Source of the DNA: an uncultured Oscillibacter sp.
GTDB lineage: Bacteria > Bacillota > Clostridia > Oscillospirales > Oscillospiraceae
Direction of reading: 5' to 3'
NCBI GenBank assembly: GCA_910584075.1
Contig: CAJTZI010000003.1
Location: forward strand, 47,879 to 111,878
DNA length: 64,000 nucleotides
Below the pieces are notes generated by a model. It saw only the letters and a program-made list of their open reading frames with translations. It ran no database searches and was not told where the DNA came from. This document shows, in pieces, positions 1 to 8,089 of the stretch (positions are counted from its first letter, which is position 1; every line of letters begins with the position of its first letter). The position numbers and the translations under genes were made by a program.

Positions 1-310
1 GGAAGCCATAGGGGTCCGCCTTCATCCGGACCTCTCCATCCTCCCCCGTCACTGCGTATTTATAAGCGGAATATTCCGTCAGTCCGGGGATGAAGCCCTC
101 CCAGACCTCGCCGATCCGAATTAAACGATTAGCCTGTTCATTCCAGCCGTTGAAATCGCCCACCACGGACACGGCTTTCGCGTGGGGGGCCCAGACCCGA
201 AAGCCCCAGCCCGGCTTGCCCCGCTTTTCGGCGGGATGTGCGCCGAACCAGCGCCAGCCCTCGGTCAGCGTTCCCGCGTGGAAACGCTCGGCTGCTTTGC
301 TGTTTGCCAT
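1..310 (-). CDS. glgB: 1,4-alpha-glucan branching enzyme, N-terminal part (cut by window edge)
   Basis: The reading frame starts at ATG 310-308 behind an AGAGGAGAG ribosome site and runs off the left edge, so only about 103 residues are visible. They contain the N-terminal CBM48-type module of glycogen branching enzyme: a WRWFGAHP segment, then GFRVWAPHAKAVSVVGDFNGWN, and at the edge MKADPYGF, which matches the KADPYA/G segment before the GH13 barrel. The enzyme makes alpha-1,6 branches in glycogen. The catalytic domain lies outside the window. The family could also be a glycogen-debranching relative, but the KADPYG segment favours GlgB. Confidence 0.85.
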   Translation of the reverse strand, partial: MANSKAAERFHAGTLTEGWRWFGAHPAEKRGKPGWGFRVWAPHAKAVSVVGDFNGWNEQANRLIRIGEVWEGFIPGLTEYSAYKYAVTGEDGEVRMKADPYGF

Positions 311-668
311 GTAACTCTCCTCTCTCCGCCTGCCCCGCGGCGACGGCGGCCTCCGTGTTTGAGAAGCGCCCGCTTCCCTTTTCTTCCCAGATATACCATA
401 TATTTTGTTTATTATACTTCTTGAAGGAAACAGCGTCAAGAATGGTACTGTCGAAAAAGAGAAAAGACTTTTGGTGAATATGGCCAATTTCTTCTCGCAT
501 TTTCACCATATTTTATGTGCACCTTTGGCATTTTACACAGAAGTTTACTGGGCTGATCGCCGCACAATTTCTGCCGGACGGACCAAAACAGCCGCCTTTC
601 CGGTTGATTTTGCCGTCCCGCCCTGCTACAATAGACAAAAAGAACCAATTTCAGAAGGAGATCCGCCT
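311..668. promoter_or_regulatory. Divergent intergenic region, glgB / tauE
   Basis: 358 bases without a convincing gene. It separates the divergent glgB and TauE-like genes. On the plus strand there is a clear sigma-A promoter, TTGATT (604-609), 17 bases, TACAAT (627-632), then AAGGAG (655-660) before the ATG at 669. The A/T-rich stretch 390-540 probably holds the glgB promoter on the minus strand, but I could not pick a single best pair of hexamers. Confidence 0.6.
604..632 (+). promoter_or_regulatory. Sigma-A promoter of the TauE/SafE gene
   Basis: TTGATT and TACAAT are separated by exactly 17 bases, about 36 bases upstream of the chosen start codon. Confidence 0.7.
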
Positions 669-1481
669 ATGTTTTCCCTGCTTACGGAGATCACCGTTGA
701 CGGCTTCGCTCTGTGGATCGTTCTGCTGCTGTGCCTGGGCGTATTTCTGGCCTCCTTCATGGACGCCATCGCCGGCGGCGGCGGAATCATCTCCGGTCCG
801 GCCCATCTCATTGCCTTCGGCAGCCTGCCGGCGCCCTACGCCCTGGGGACCAACAAGGTCTCCGCCGCCATCGGCACCGTCTTCTCCACCGCCCGGTTCA
901 TCAAAAACGGCTATGTGAACTGGACGCTCTTCGCCCCCTCCATCGCCTTCGCGCTGACGGGCTCCGTCATCGGCACTTGGCTTCAGCACCGCACGCCGGA
1001 CGCCGTCCTGAAATACATGCTGCTGGCGGTGCTGCCAGTGGTGGCGGTGATCACCCTGCGCAGCCACGACTGGCCCGATGAGCCCGGGGAGATCAGCTTC
1101 AAAAAGCAGGCCGCCATTGTCTGGGCCTCCGCCTTTATCATCGGCGGCTACGACGGATACTATGGCCCCGGCACCGGCACCTTTCTGATGATCGCCTTCA
1201 TCCGCCTGGCCAAGCTGGACACCCGCCACGCTGCCGGCGGCGTAAAGATCATCAACCTCTCCAGCAACATCGGAAGCCTGGTGACCCAGCTGGCCAGCGG
1301 GTATGTGTTCCTCCATGTGGGCCTGATCGCCGCCGTCTTCTCCATTGCGGGGCACTACATCGGGTCAGGTCTGGCCATTCGAAACGGCAGCAGAATCGTC
1401 CGCCCCACCGTCATTGTGGTGCTGATCCTGTTGACGCTGAAGGTGGGCAGCGAGCTGCTCTTTCCCGAGCTCTGGGGATAG
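669..1481 (+). CDS. TauE/SafE family sulfite exporter-like permease
   Basis: A 270-residue polytopic membrane protein of the TauE/SafE (DUF81) family, which moves sulfite, sulfoacetate or related anions across the cytoplasmic membrane. The N-terminal half has the family-typical DAIAGGGGIISGP loop (about residues 35-47) and a GTNKVSAAIGT segment; the second half repeats the pattern with GGYDGYYGPGTGTF. About eight hydrophobic stretches are visible. The frame is open upstream to base 405, but the ATG at 669 has AAGGAG 8 bases ahead and a promoter just upstream, so it is the likely start. The true substrate cannot be read from sequence. It is a single-gene unit or is read together with the racemase gene 66 bases downstream. 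Confidence 0.85.
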   Translation: MFSLLTEITVDGFALWIVLLLCLGVFLASFMDAIAGGGGIISGPAHLIAFGSLPAPYALGTNKVSAAIGTVFSTARFIKNGYVNWTLFAPSIAFALTGSVIGTWLQHRTPDAVLKYMLLAVLPVVAVITLRSHDWPDEPGEISFKKQAAIVWASAFIIGGYDGYYGPGTGTFLMIAFIRLAKLDTRHAAGGVKIINLSSNIGSLVTQLASGYVFLHVGLIAAVFSIAGHYIGSGLAIRNGSRIVRPTVIVVLILLTLKVGSELLFPELWG

Positions 1482-1547
1482 GTCCGCGCTTTTTTGGACC
1501 GTCATTTCGTCTGTTTGAAACCAACCGGCACAAGGGGATCTCAAAAT

Positions 1548-2252
1548 ATGAAAAAGACCATCGGAATTCTGGGTGGCATGGGGCCGCTGGCTACGGCGGA
1601 TCTGTTCCAGAAAATTGTCTCCCTCACCGCCGCCTCCAGCGACAGTGAGCACATCCGCGTCTACATCGACAGCAACGCCTCTATTCCGGACCGGACGGCG
1701 GCCATCCTCAGCGGAGGGCCGGACCCTCTGCCCGCCATGCGGGACTCCCTGCGAAAGCTGGAGGCCTGCGGGGCGGACTGCGTGATCATGCCCTGCAACA
1801 CCGCCCACTACTTTCTCCCCCGCCTCCAGGGACTGACAGACATCCCCTTCCTCAGTATGCTGGAGGCTGCCGCCGCCGGCTGCCGCGCCCGGTTTCCGGG
1901 AAAGACCGCCGCCGTGCTGGCCACAAGGGGCACCCTCTCCGCCGGGCTGTATCAGGCGGCACTGGAAAAAGCGGACGTCCCCTGCCTCCTGCCGGAGGAG
2001 GGGGAGCGGGACGCCCTGATGGCCGTGATCTACCGCGGCGTCAAGGCCGGTGCCCCGCCGGAGCGCTACCGGGCGGCCTTTCTCTCCGTGCTGGACGCCC
2101 TGTCCGGCCGGGGGGCGGACTTCTTCATCCTGGGCTGTACGGAGCTTCCGCTGGCCTTTCATCTGCTGGGGCTCAGCCAGCCCAGCCTGGACCCCACAGA
2201 GGAGCTGGCCAGGGCGGCGATCCGCTTCTGCGGGTACCCTCTCAGGAACTGA
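1548..2252 (+). CDS. Aspartate/glutamate racemase family protein
   Basis: A 234-residue protein of the aspartate racemase (RacD/YgeA-like) family. It opens with KKTIGILGGMGPLATADL and carries the two catalytic cysteine motifs of PLP-independent amino acid racemases: MPCNTAHYF (Cys about residue 82) and ILGCTEL (Cys about residue 194). The enzyme should interconvert L- and D-aspartate or a related acidic amino acid in the cytoplasm, giving D-amino acids for peptidoglycan or catabolism. The ATG at 1548 follows AAGGGG. The next gene downstream encodes a symporter of the family that imports acidic amino acids and dicarboxylates, which fits a shared substrate. Confidence 0.88.
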   Translation: MKKTIGILGGMGPLATADLFQKIVSLTAASSDSEHIRVYIDSNASIPDRTAAILSGGPDPLPAMRDSLRKLEACGADCVIMPCNTAHYFLPRLQGLTDIPFLSMLEAAAAGCRARFPGKTAAVLATRGTLSAGLYQAALEKADVPCLLPEEGERDALMAVIYRGVKAGAPPERYRAAFLSVLDALSGRGADFFILGCTELPLAFHLLGLSQPSLDPTEELARAAIRFCGYPLRN

Positions 2253-2286
2253 GGGAACATCTTCTTGGCATTTTGCCGGAAATGTC

Positions 2287-2315
2287 TTTACAAGCGCCCA
2301 CTGTTTTGTTATAAT
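2287..2315 (+). promoter_or_regulatory. Sigma-A promoter of the dicarboxylate symporter gene
   Basis: TTTACA (2287-2292), 17 bases, TATAAT (2310-2315). It lies in the 138-base gap after the racemase gene and gives a 5' leader of about 70 bases. Confidence 0.8.
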
Positions 2316-2390
2316 ATAACAACCCTGCGGCGCCGGCCGCGACGGCGCGGGGCATTGCGAGAGAGGAAAATTTTATAATGAGGTGAGTGT

Positions 2391-3605
2391 ATGAACAATA
2401 AAATGAGTCTCCCCATGCAGATCCTGATCGCGCTGGTCGTGGGTATTGCAGTGGGCCTGGTGTGCTACTTCGGCGGCTTTGCCGACATCACCACAAACTA
2501 CTTAAAGCCCTTTGGCGACATCTTCGTCAATCTGCTGAAATTCATCGTGGTGCCGGTGGTGCTGCTGAGCATGATCGACGGCATCATCTCCATGAACGAC
2601 ATGCGCAAGGTGGGTTCCGTGGGCGTCAAAACGGTGGTTTACTTTCTCTGCACCACCGCCATTGCCTGCGTCATCGGCCTGGTGTTCGCAAACATCTTCA
2701 ACAGCGCCGGTCTCTTCCCCGTGCTGGACGCCGCCAGCGCCGAGTACGAGGCCAAGGAGTTCAGCGGCTTCATGTCCACGCTGGTGGCCATCTTCCCCAC
2801 CAATATGTGGAAGTCCTTCACCGACGCCAATATGCTCCAGGTCATTGTCATCGCCCTGTTCCTGGGCGGCTCCATTCTGGCCGCCGGTGAGCGGGCGAAG
2901 CTGTGCCGTGACTTTGTCTCCTCCGCCTACGCCGTCATCGAGCAGCTGATGAGCTTCATCATCTCTCTGGCTCCCATCGGCGTGTTCACCTATATGGCAT
3001 GGGTCGTGGCCACCCAGGGCTCCGAGATCCTGGTATCGCTGCTGCTGGTCATCGTCTGCGCGTATCTGGGCTACATCGTCCACGCCGTATTGGTCTACTC
3101 CCTGTCCGCAAAAATCTTCGTGGGCATGAACCCTGTCAAGTTCTTCAAGGGCGCCTTCGCCGCCATGATCTTCGCCTTTACCTCCACCTCCTCCGCGGCC
3201 ACCCTGCCGGTGTCCAAGGAGTGCGCCGCGGAGCTGGGTGCGGAGGATGACATCGCCTCCTTCGTCCTGCCCCTGGGCTCCACCATCAACATGGACGGCA
3301 CCGCCATCTACCAGTGCGTGGCCACCGTGTTCCTGGCCTCCTGCGCCAACATCCACCTGACCATCGGCCAGATGATCGTCGTGGTGGTCACCGCCACCCT
3401 GGCCTCCATCGGCACCGCCGGTGTCTCCGGCGCCGGCATGATCATGCTGGCCATGGTGCTGGAGGCCCTGGGAATCCCCGTGGCCTACATCGGCCTCATT
3501 GTGGCCGTGGACCGGATCTTTGACATGGGCCGCACCTGCCTGAACGTCACCGGCGACATCGCCTGCTCCGTGTGCGTCACCAAGTGGGAGGGCAAGAAGA
3601 AGTAA
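2391..3605 (+). CDS. Dicarboxylate/amino acid:cation symporter (DAACS family)
   Basis: A 404-residue sodium- or proton-coupled transporter of the glutamate/aspartate/serine family (GltP/SstT/DctA fold). Diagnostic motifs are the serine-rich re-entrant loop FTSTSSAATLPVS (about residues 263-275), the NMDGTAIYQ motif of transmembrane helix 7 (about 302-310), and a MGRTCLNVTGD segment in helix 8 that bears the substrate-binding residues. The start ATG follows a strong GAGGTGA site. It has its own promoter and ends at a strong hairpin. With the upstream racemase it may serve aspartate or glutamate uptake; the exact substrate is inferred. Confidence 0.92.
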   Translation: MNNKMSLPMQILIALVVGIAVGLVCYFGGFADITTNYLKPFGDIFVNLLKFIVVPVVLLSMIDGIISMNDMRKVGSVGVKTVVYFLCTTAIACVIGLVFANIFNSAGLFPVLDAASAEYEAKEFSGFMSTLVAIFPTNMWKSFTDANMLQVIVIALFLGGSILAAGERAKLCRDFVSSAYAVIEQLMSFIISLAPIGVFTYMAWVVATQGSEILVSLLLVIVCAYLGYIVHAVLVYSLSAKIFVGMNPVKFFKGAFAAMIFAFTSTSSAATLPVSKECAAELGAEDDIASFVLPLGSTINMDGTAIYQCVATVFLASCANIHLTIGQMIVVVVTATLASIGTAGVSGAGMIMLAMVLEALGIPVAYIGLIVAVDRIFDMGRTCLNVTGDIACSVCVTKWEGKKK

Positions 3606-3626
3606 GCGTTCCAACCGGGCAAAGCA

Positions 3627-3660
3627 GAAGAGGCTGCCGCAAGGCAGCCTCTTCAATTTA
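3627..3660. terminator. Rho-independent terminator after the symporter gene, probably bidirectional
   Basis: Perfect 12-bp stem GAAGAGGCTGCC / GGCAGCCTCTTC with a GCAA loop, followed by AATTTAT. The converging minus-strand gene ends at 3658, so the hairpin may serve both strands. Confidence 0.8.
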
Positions 3661-4128
3661 TCGCTCCCGCTCCGCCTGCCGCCGCAGGCGGCGGGAGAGG
3701 AGGGAGGCCGTCACGGCCTGGGCCAGGGGCAGGAGATATGAGACCCACGCCGGCTGGGAGAGCCCGCTGTACGCCGAGATGAACAGGGCGTAGGGCATGA
3801 CGCAGAGGGCGGAGAACAGGCCCAGGCCTCCGCCGGCACCGGCGGCGATCCCCAGGAGGATGGCCGCCACCGCCGTCCACCGGAGGATGACTGCGGCCCG
3901 CACCCACCCGGCCCGGTCCCGCAGCAGCATGGCCGCCGGGAACCAGGACACTGCGTACAGCCAGCTGAACGCCGCGCCGAAAAAAGAGGGCGTCTTGCGG
4001 ACGGAGAAGAAGAGTCCCGCGTTGGCGATGACCGCTCCGGCAAAAAACACCGCCACGGCAATGGAGATCCGGTTCTCCCACTTTTCCCAGTCCGCCTTCA
4101 TGGCCAGCAGCTTCCGCCGAAGTGACAT
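3658..4128 (-). CDS. Hypothetical integral membrane protein, about four helices
   Basis: A 156-residue protein of no family I recognise. After a charged N-terminus (MSLRRKLLAMKADWEKWENR) there are four or five hydrophobic segments, near residues 22-42, 52-66, 80-105, 108-125 and 128-143, then a basic tail (RRLRRQAERER). This is the layout of a small inner-membrane protein with its C-terminus in the cytoplasm. It lies 25 bases downstream of uvrC on the same strand and is probably co-transcribed with it, although no functional link is evident. Confidence 0.6.
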   Translation of the reverse strand: MSLRRKLLAMKADWEKWENRISIAVAVFFAGAVIANAGLFFSVRKTPSFFGAAFSWLYAVSWFPAAMLLRDRAGWVRAAVILRWTAVAAILLGIAAGAGGGLGLFSALCVMPYALFISAYSGLSQPAWVSYLLPLAQAVTASLLSRRLRRQAERER

Positions 4129-4153
4129 TCCGCAGTCTCCTTATCGTACAGTA

Positions 4154-5995
4154 TCAGGGATTTTCCGGCTCAGGGGCGTGGAAGCGGTTCCACACCGCCT
4201 CCGCCGCGTCCCGGGGCACTGCCGCCGCCAGGGCGTCCACATCCGCCTCCCGGATGGCCTTGACGGTACCGAAATGTTTGCGCAGCGCCTCCCGCCGCTT
4301 GGGACCCACGCCGGGGATGCCGTCCAGGGCGGAGCGGGTGGCGCTTTTGCTGTGGCTCTCATGGTGAAAGGTGATGGCGAAGCGGTGGGTCTCCTCCTGA
4401 ATCTGGCCGATGAGGGAGAACACCGCCTGATTATTGACGATCCCGATCTCCCGGCCCTCCGGCGTTACCAGGGCCCGGGTGCGGTGGCGGTCGTCCTTCA
4501 CCATGCCGAAGATGGGCACCTTGACGCCGAAGGTCTCCGCCACGCTCAAAGCCGCCTGGGCATGGGTCACGCCGCCGTCGATGAGGAATACATCCGGCAG
4601 AGGCAGAAACTTCTCGTCTCCGTCGGCGGCCCGCCGGAGGCGGCGGCGCAGCACCTCCCGCATGGAGGCGTAGTCGTCCGGGCGCCCCTCTGTCAGCTCC
4701 TTGATGTGGAAGCGGCGGTAGGCGCTCTTCAGCGGCCGGGTGCCGCTGTACACCACCATGGATGCCACGATGTCGCTCTTTCCCGTGTTGGAGATATCGA
4801 AGGATTCCATCCGCTCCGGCGGGGCAGGGAGGTCCAGCATCTTTTGCAGCAGCTCCAGGGTGTGGGCCACCCGCTCCTGGGCGGTGGTAGCCCGCTCCGC
4901 CTCCTCGGCGGCGTTTCGCTGGGCCATCGCCCGCAGCTCCGCCTTCTCCCCCCGCTGGGGGATGTGGACCCAGACCTTGTGTCCTGCCCGCTTGGTCAGA
5001 ACCTGGGAAAGATTCTCACAGTCCTCCTCCGTCCCCTGGGGTAGGAGGATCTCGTGGGGCAGGATGGCCCGGGGGAGATAGTACTGAGCCGTCAGGGCGG
5101 AGAGGATCTCCGTCTCCTCCTCCTCCATGGGGGCGGTGAAGAGCTCTGTCTCCCGGCCCGCCAGATTCCCCTCCTCCATGTGCAGCACGGCGTAGCAGCA
5201 CTTGCCGCTGCCCCGGTAGAGTCCCCAGATGTCCGTGTCGGCACAGAGGCCGGCGATCACCGTCTGCTTCTTGCCCAGGGCCTGGATGGCGTTGATCCGG
5301 TCCCGCAGCAGGGCCGCCCGCTCAAACCGCAGGGCCTCCGCCTCCGATTCCATCTCGGCGGTCATCTCTTTCAGGAGCTGCTTGGCCCGGCCCTCCAGCA
5401 TCAGCGAGGCCTGATGAATGCGGCCCCGGTACTCCTCCGCCGTCATCTCCGGGCGGCAGAAGCCGTCGCACCGGCCCATGTGGAAGTTGAGACAGGGCCG
5501 CTCCGCCCCGATATCCCGGGGAAATTTCCTGCTGCATGTGGGCAGGCGCAGGGCCGAGAGCACCGCGTCCAGTGCCTGGCGGGTCTCAAACCGGCCGCCG
5601 AAGGGACCGAAGTACCGGGCTCCGTCATTTGCCCACTTGTGGGTCATGGTGAAGCGGGGATAGGTCTCTCTGGACAGCCGCACGAAGGGGTAGCCCTTGT
5701 CGTCCTTCAGCAAAATGTTGTAGCGGGGCATATGGCGCTTGATCAGGGAGTTCTCCAGCACCAGCGCCTCAAACTCGCTGGTGACAAAGATGGTGTCGAA
5801 GTGGTCCACCTGGGAGACCATCTGCCGCGTCTTGGCGGTGTGGGAGGCGCTGTCCTGAAAGTACTGGCTCACCCGGTTTTTCAGCTTCTTGGCCTTGCCC
5901 ACGTAGATGACCTTCCCGGTTTTGTCCATCATCAGGTAGACCCCGGGGGACAGGGGCAGGGCGTTGGCCTTTTCCTTCAATTCGTCGTGAGTCAT
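4154..5995 (-). CDS. uvrC: Excinuclease ABC subunit C
   Basis: UvrC makes both incisions in nucleotide excision repair after loading by UvrA and UvrB. The order of domains is complete: GIY-YIG nuclease at the N-terminus (SPGVYLMMDKTGKVIYVGKA), a cysteine cluster (CSRKFP, CLNFHMGRCDGFC) that in UvrC proteins can hold an Fe-S cluster, a UVR domain near residue 205 that binds UvrB, an RNase H-like second nuclease (ESFDISN, FLIDGG), and C-terminal helix-hairpin-helix motifs (IPGVGPKRREALRKHFG). Two ATGs lie six bases apart, at 6001 and 5995. The SD-like AGGGTGG sits only one base before the first but seven before the second, so I chose 5995, giving 613 residues. Confidence 0.96.
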   Translation of the reverse strand: MTHDELKEKANALPLSPGVYLMMDKTGKVIYVGKAKKLKNRVSQYFQDSASHTAKTRQMVSQVDHFDTIFVTSEFEALVLENSLIKRHMPRYNILLKDDKGYPFVRLSRETYPRFTMTHKWANDGARYFGPFGGRFETRQALDAVLSALRLPTCSRKFPRDIGAERPCLNFHMGRCDGFCRPEMTAEEYRGRIHQASLMLEGRAKQLLKEMTAEMESEAEALRFERAALLRDRINAIQALGKKQTVIAGLCADTDIWGLYRGSGKCCYAVLHMEEGNLAGRETELFTAPMEEEETEILSALTAQYYLPRAILPHEILLPQGTEEDCENLSQVLTKRAGHKVWVHIPQRGEKAELRAMAQRNAAEEAERATTAQERVAHTLELLQKMLDLPAPPERMESFDISNTGKSDIVASMVVYSGTRPLKSAYRRFHIKELTEGRPDDYASMREVLRRRLRRAADGDEKFLPLPDVFLIDGGVTHAQAALSVAETFGVKVPIFGMVKDDRHRTRALVTPEGREIGIVNNQAVFSLIGQIQEETHRFAITFHHESHSKSATRSALDGIPGVGPKRREALRKHFGTVKAIREADVDALAAAVPRDAAEAVWNRFHAPEPENP

Positions 5996-6099
5996 GGACA
6001 TACCACCCTTTTTGAAATCTTCCTATTGCGGACACCAAAACTTCCGCCAAACGGAGCCGTCCCCGGCGGTCCGGCGCCTGTCCGGCTCATCGCCTCCGC

Positions 6100-6444
6100 T
6101 CAAACGCCCCACAGGTTCCGCAGAACGCCCCAGGCCAGCAGCAGCGCCGCCAGCACCCAGGCACAAGCCCTGGCGGTGCTGGGGCGGTGCTTTTCCGCCC
6201 ACACCAGCCCCGGAATCCACGGCGCCGCCAGGACCAGCCCCCAGTTGTACCCGGGGACGAAACGCCCGTGGAGCAGCTCCAGGCACAGGTCTGTGACGCC
6301 GCAGCCGGGACAGCGCAGCCCCGTAAGATGCCGGAAAAGACAGGGTATCCGGAGTCCCAGGGGAATCAGCACATAGCCATAGAGAAGGCCGGCGCAGAGC
6401 AAGCCCGCGCCGGCCAGGAGCGTTTTATGCCGCCGCATACTCAT
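6100..6444 (-). CDS. DUF2752 domain membrane protein
   Basis: A protein of about 114 residues with the DUF2752 hallmark LTGLRCPGCGVTDLCLELLHG (CPxCGxT) followed by a conserved Asn (GYNWGLVL). Two or three hydrophobic segments flank the motif. The function of the family is unknown; the paired cysteines suggest metal or thiol chemistry at the membrane. I take ATG 6444 (MSMRRHK) as start; it overlaps the end of the DUF4234 gene by 20 bases, which suggests translational coupling. ATG 6438 is an alternative. It lies 104 bases upstream of uvrC on the same strand. Confidence 0.7.
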   Translation of the reverse strand: MSMRRHKTLLAGAGLLCAGLLYGYVLIPLGLRIPCLFRHLTGLRCPGCGVTDLCLELLHGRFVPGYNWGLVLAAPWIPGLVWAEKHRPSTARACAWVLAALLLAWGVLRNLWGV

Positions 6445-6775
6445 TGATCTCGGACTGCAGCAGAGCGTAGGAAATGATGCTGAATCCAAAGACGGCCAGC
6501 AGCAGATAGAGGATCCCCAGGTGCCCCGGCACCTGGCCCTGGTTGACCCGCTGGCGGTCCAGGTCGTCGCCGGCCCGGTAGAGCCAGTAGAGGCCGTAGA
6601 TATTGCAGGTGACGATGGTCAGCAGCAGCACCAATCCGCCGGAGGGGGCGCTGGGACGGGCGGTCACCAGGTTTACGTCCTCAGCCATGCAGTACAGCCA
6701 GTACAGGCTGTAAATTCCGCAGGTGACGATGGACAGCACAATGCAAAGGCCGATGCTCTTTCTCTGGATGGTCAT
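6425..6775 (-). CDS. DUF4234 domain membrane protein
   Basis: A protein of about 116 residues with a duplicated DUF4234-type unit: IVTCGIYSLYWLY (near residues 16-28) and IVTCNIYGLYWLYRAGDDL (near 54-72), then a third hydrophobic helix. Such proteins are small membrane proteins of unknown role, often encoded beside DUF2752 proteins as here. The start ATG 6775 has GGGAG 9 bases upstream. The frame stays open upstream, but that part overlaps the HPr terminator and is unlikely to be coding. Confidence 0.72.
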   Translation of the reverse strand: MTIQRKSIGLCIVLSIVTCGIYSLYWLYCMAEDVNLVTARPSAPSGGLVLLLTIVTCNIYGLYWLYRAGDDLDRQRVNQGQVPGHLGILYLLLAVFGFSIISYALLQSEINEYAAA

Positions 6776-6840
6776 AGACGATCTCTCCCTCATAACAGTA
6801 TCTCCGTGCAGTATAGCACAGATTCTCTCCGGACGCAACA

Positions 6841-6871
6841 AAAAAGCGGCTTCCTGAGGAAGCCGCTTTTT
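6841..6871 (-). terminator. Rho-independent terminator of the HPr gene
   Basis: Perfect 14-bp inverted repeat AAAAAGCGGCTTCC / GGAAGCCGCTTTTT with a 3-base loop, giving a GC stem followed by a U-run on the minus-strand transcript, 21 bases after the HPr stop codon. Confidence 0.9.
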
Positions 6872-6891
6872 CAAATGCACACGTCTGTGTT

Positions 6892-7155
6892 TTACTCGCC
6901 GAAATTGTCGTTGACCAGCTCCACCAGAGCGCCCACGGCCTCCTTCTCATCGGCGCCGTCGGCAATCAGAGTGACGCTGGTGCCTTTGACGATGCCCAGG
7001 GACAAAACGCCCAGAAGGCTCTTGGCGTTGACACGGCGGTCCTCCTTCTCCACCCAGATGCCGCTTTTGAACTCGTTGGCCTTCTGGATAAAGAACGTGG
7101 CGGGACGGGCGTGCAGACCTACTTCGTTATTAACAGTGATCTCCTGTGTATACAT
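6892..7155 (-). CDS. ptsH: Phosphocarrier protein HPr
   Basis: An 87-residue HPr. It carries phosphate from enzyme I to the sugar-specific EIIA domains, such as the fructose EIIABC encoded at 11967. The active-site motif GLHARPA has the phosphorylated histidine at about residue 16, and AKSLLGVLSLG keeps the regulatory serine (Ser46 equivalent) used by HPr kinase for carbon catabolite control in Firmicutes. Presence of the histidine rules out Crh. The ATG follows AAGGAGAG. It is a monocistronic unit with its own promoter (7219-7247) and terminator (6841-6871), with no ptsI beside it. Confidence 0.93.
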   Translation of the reverse strand: MYTQEITVNNEVGLHARPATFFIQKANEFKSGIWVEKEDRRVNAKSLLGVLSLGIVKGTSVTLIADGADEKEAVGALVELVNDNFGE

Positions 7156-7218
7156 ATTACAGCTCTCCTTTTCTACACTAAGTTAAAGTCAGACTGCGTC
7201 AAGTTAATTTCTGTTACC

Positions 7219-7247
7219 ATCATAACCGGTTTTTCCCATCTCGTCAA
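7219..7247 (-). promoter_or_regulatory. Sigma-A promoter of the HPr gene
   Basis: On the minus strand TTGACG (7247-7242), 17 bases, TATGAT (7224-7219), about 64 bases before the HPr start codon. Confidence 0.78.
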
Positions 7248-7559
7248 CGGTATTTTTCACAAACATTTGCAAAAATCTTGTTTTGGGAAAAATCCTTTTT
7301 AGCAGTTTACACCATTTTTGTCCTATTCTATACCTCAGAGGGGCTTTTTTTGCGGGAGGAGGTCTTTTTTTCGCCGGCAATGTGCGCCGCGCCGCCGCCC
7401 GCCGGAAAAACTCTCCTGGTCTTTCAAAAACTGCCGGGACTTTTTTGCGGCCCTTCGGAAACAATACCGTTGGCTGACAGGGCCGGGTCATCCGCTCCTG
7501 CGGCCTTGACGGGTCTTTTGGGTATCGCGCACACTACCCGCGCGAAGGAGGACCCCAGG
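7248..7559. other. Intergenic region without a supported gene
   Basis: Between the HPr promoter and the lipoprotein start. Short frames here have no ribosome site and no recognisable product. A TTGACG at 7506-7511 could be the -35 of the lipoprotein gene, but no good -10 follows at the right distance. Confidence 0.4.
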
Positions 7560-7916
7560 ATGAAAACAAGTCTTGCGCTTTTGCTGACCTCCCTGCTGCT
7601 GGTGTTTTCCCTGACGGCCTGCGGCAGGGACCGGCAGCCCGGAGACGCTGATAACAGCAGCGCCTCCGACGGTTCTGTGACCGGCGACGTCAATGAGGGC
7701 GGCTATGACGACTCCGTCACCGGCGGCGTCAACGACGGTAATGGCGGCGGCATGATGGATGACGCCATGGACACCATGGACGACGTGGGCGACGCGGCCC
7801 GAAACGCCGTCCGGGACACCGGAGACGCCTTGACCGGCAGCACCACCGGTTACACCAAGAATCACATGGACGGTTACACCTACGACCAGATGGTTCGAAA
7901 CGGCCGCGTTTTCTAA
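7560..7916 (+). CDS. Small secreted lipoprotein of unknown function
   Basis: A 118-residue protein with a lipoprotein signal peptide: a basic start (MKT), a hydrophobic core (LALLLTSLLLVFS) and a lipobox LTAC with the lipidated cysteine at residue 21. The mature part is Gly/Asp/Ser-rich with a degenerate repeat (GSVTGDVN, DSVTGGVN) and ends in GYTYDQMVRNGRVF. It should be anchored on the outside of the membrane. ATG 7560 has AGGAGG 9 bases upstream; the frame is open further upstream but without a ribosome site. A terminator follows at once. No known family is recognised. Confidence 0.75.
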   Translation: MKTSLALLLTSLLLVFSLTACGRDRQPGDADNSSASDGSVTGDVNEGGYDDSVTGGVNDGNGGGMMDDAMDTMDDVGDAARNAVRDTGDALTGSTTGYTKNHMDGYTYDQMVRNGRVF

Positions 7917-7950
7917 CGTCCCGCGGCGAATGATCGGTCCGGCTGACCGG

Positions 7951-7986
7951 CGCCCCAAGGCAGCAACTGCTTTGGGGCGTTTTTTT
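7951..7986 (+). terminator. Rho-independent terminator of the lipoprotein gene
   Basis: 13-bp stem CGCCCCAAGGCAG / CTGCTTTGGGGCG (one G-U pair), loop CAA, then seven T residues. Confidence 0.9.
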
Positions 7987-8089
7987 AAGCCCTTTTTTAC
8001 TTCCCTTTTTTCGGAAGCTCCTGTATAATGGCCAGAAGACATCCGGCCCCCTCCCCGCTGGCGGCCGGACAGAAAGGACGGCGTATGCC

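Noticed and set aside
405..668. Upstream extension of the TauE/SafE frame to base 405
   Set aside because: It crosses the promoter at 604-632, and the residues do not look like a protein; ATG 669 has a good ribosome site.
6892..7155. Reading the HPr gene as Crh
   Set aside because: The active-site histidine is present (GLHARPA); Crh has glutamine there.
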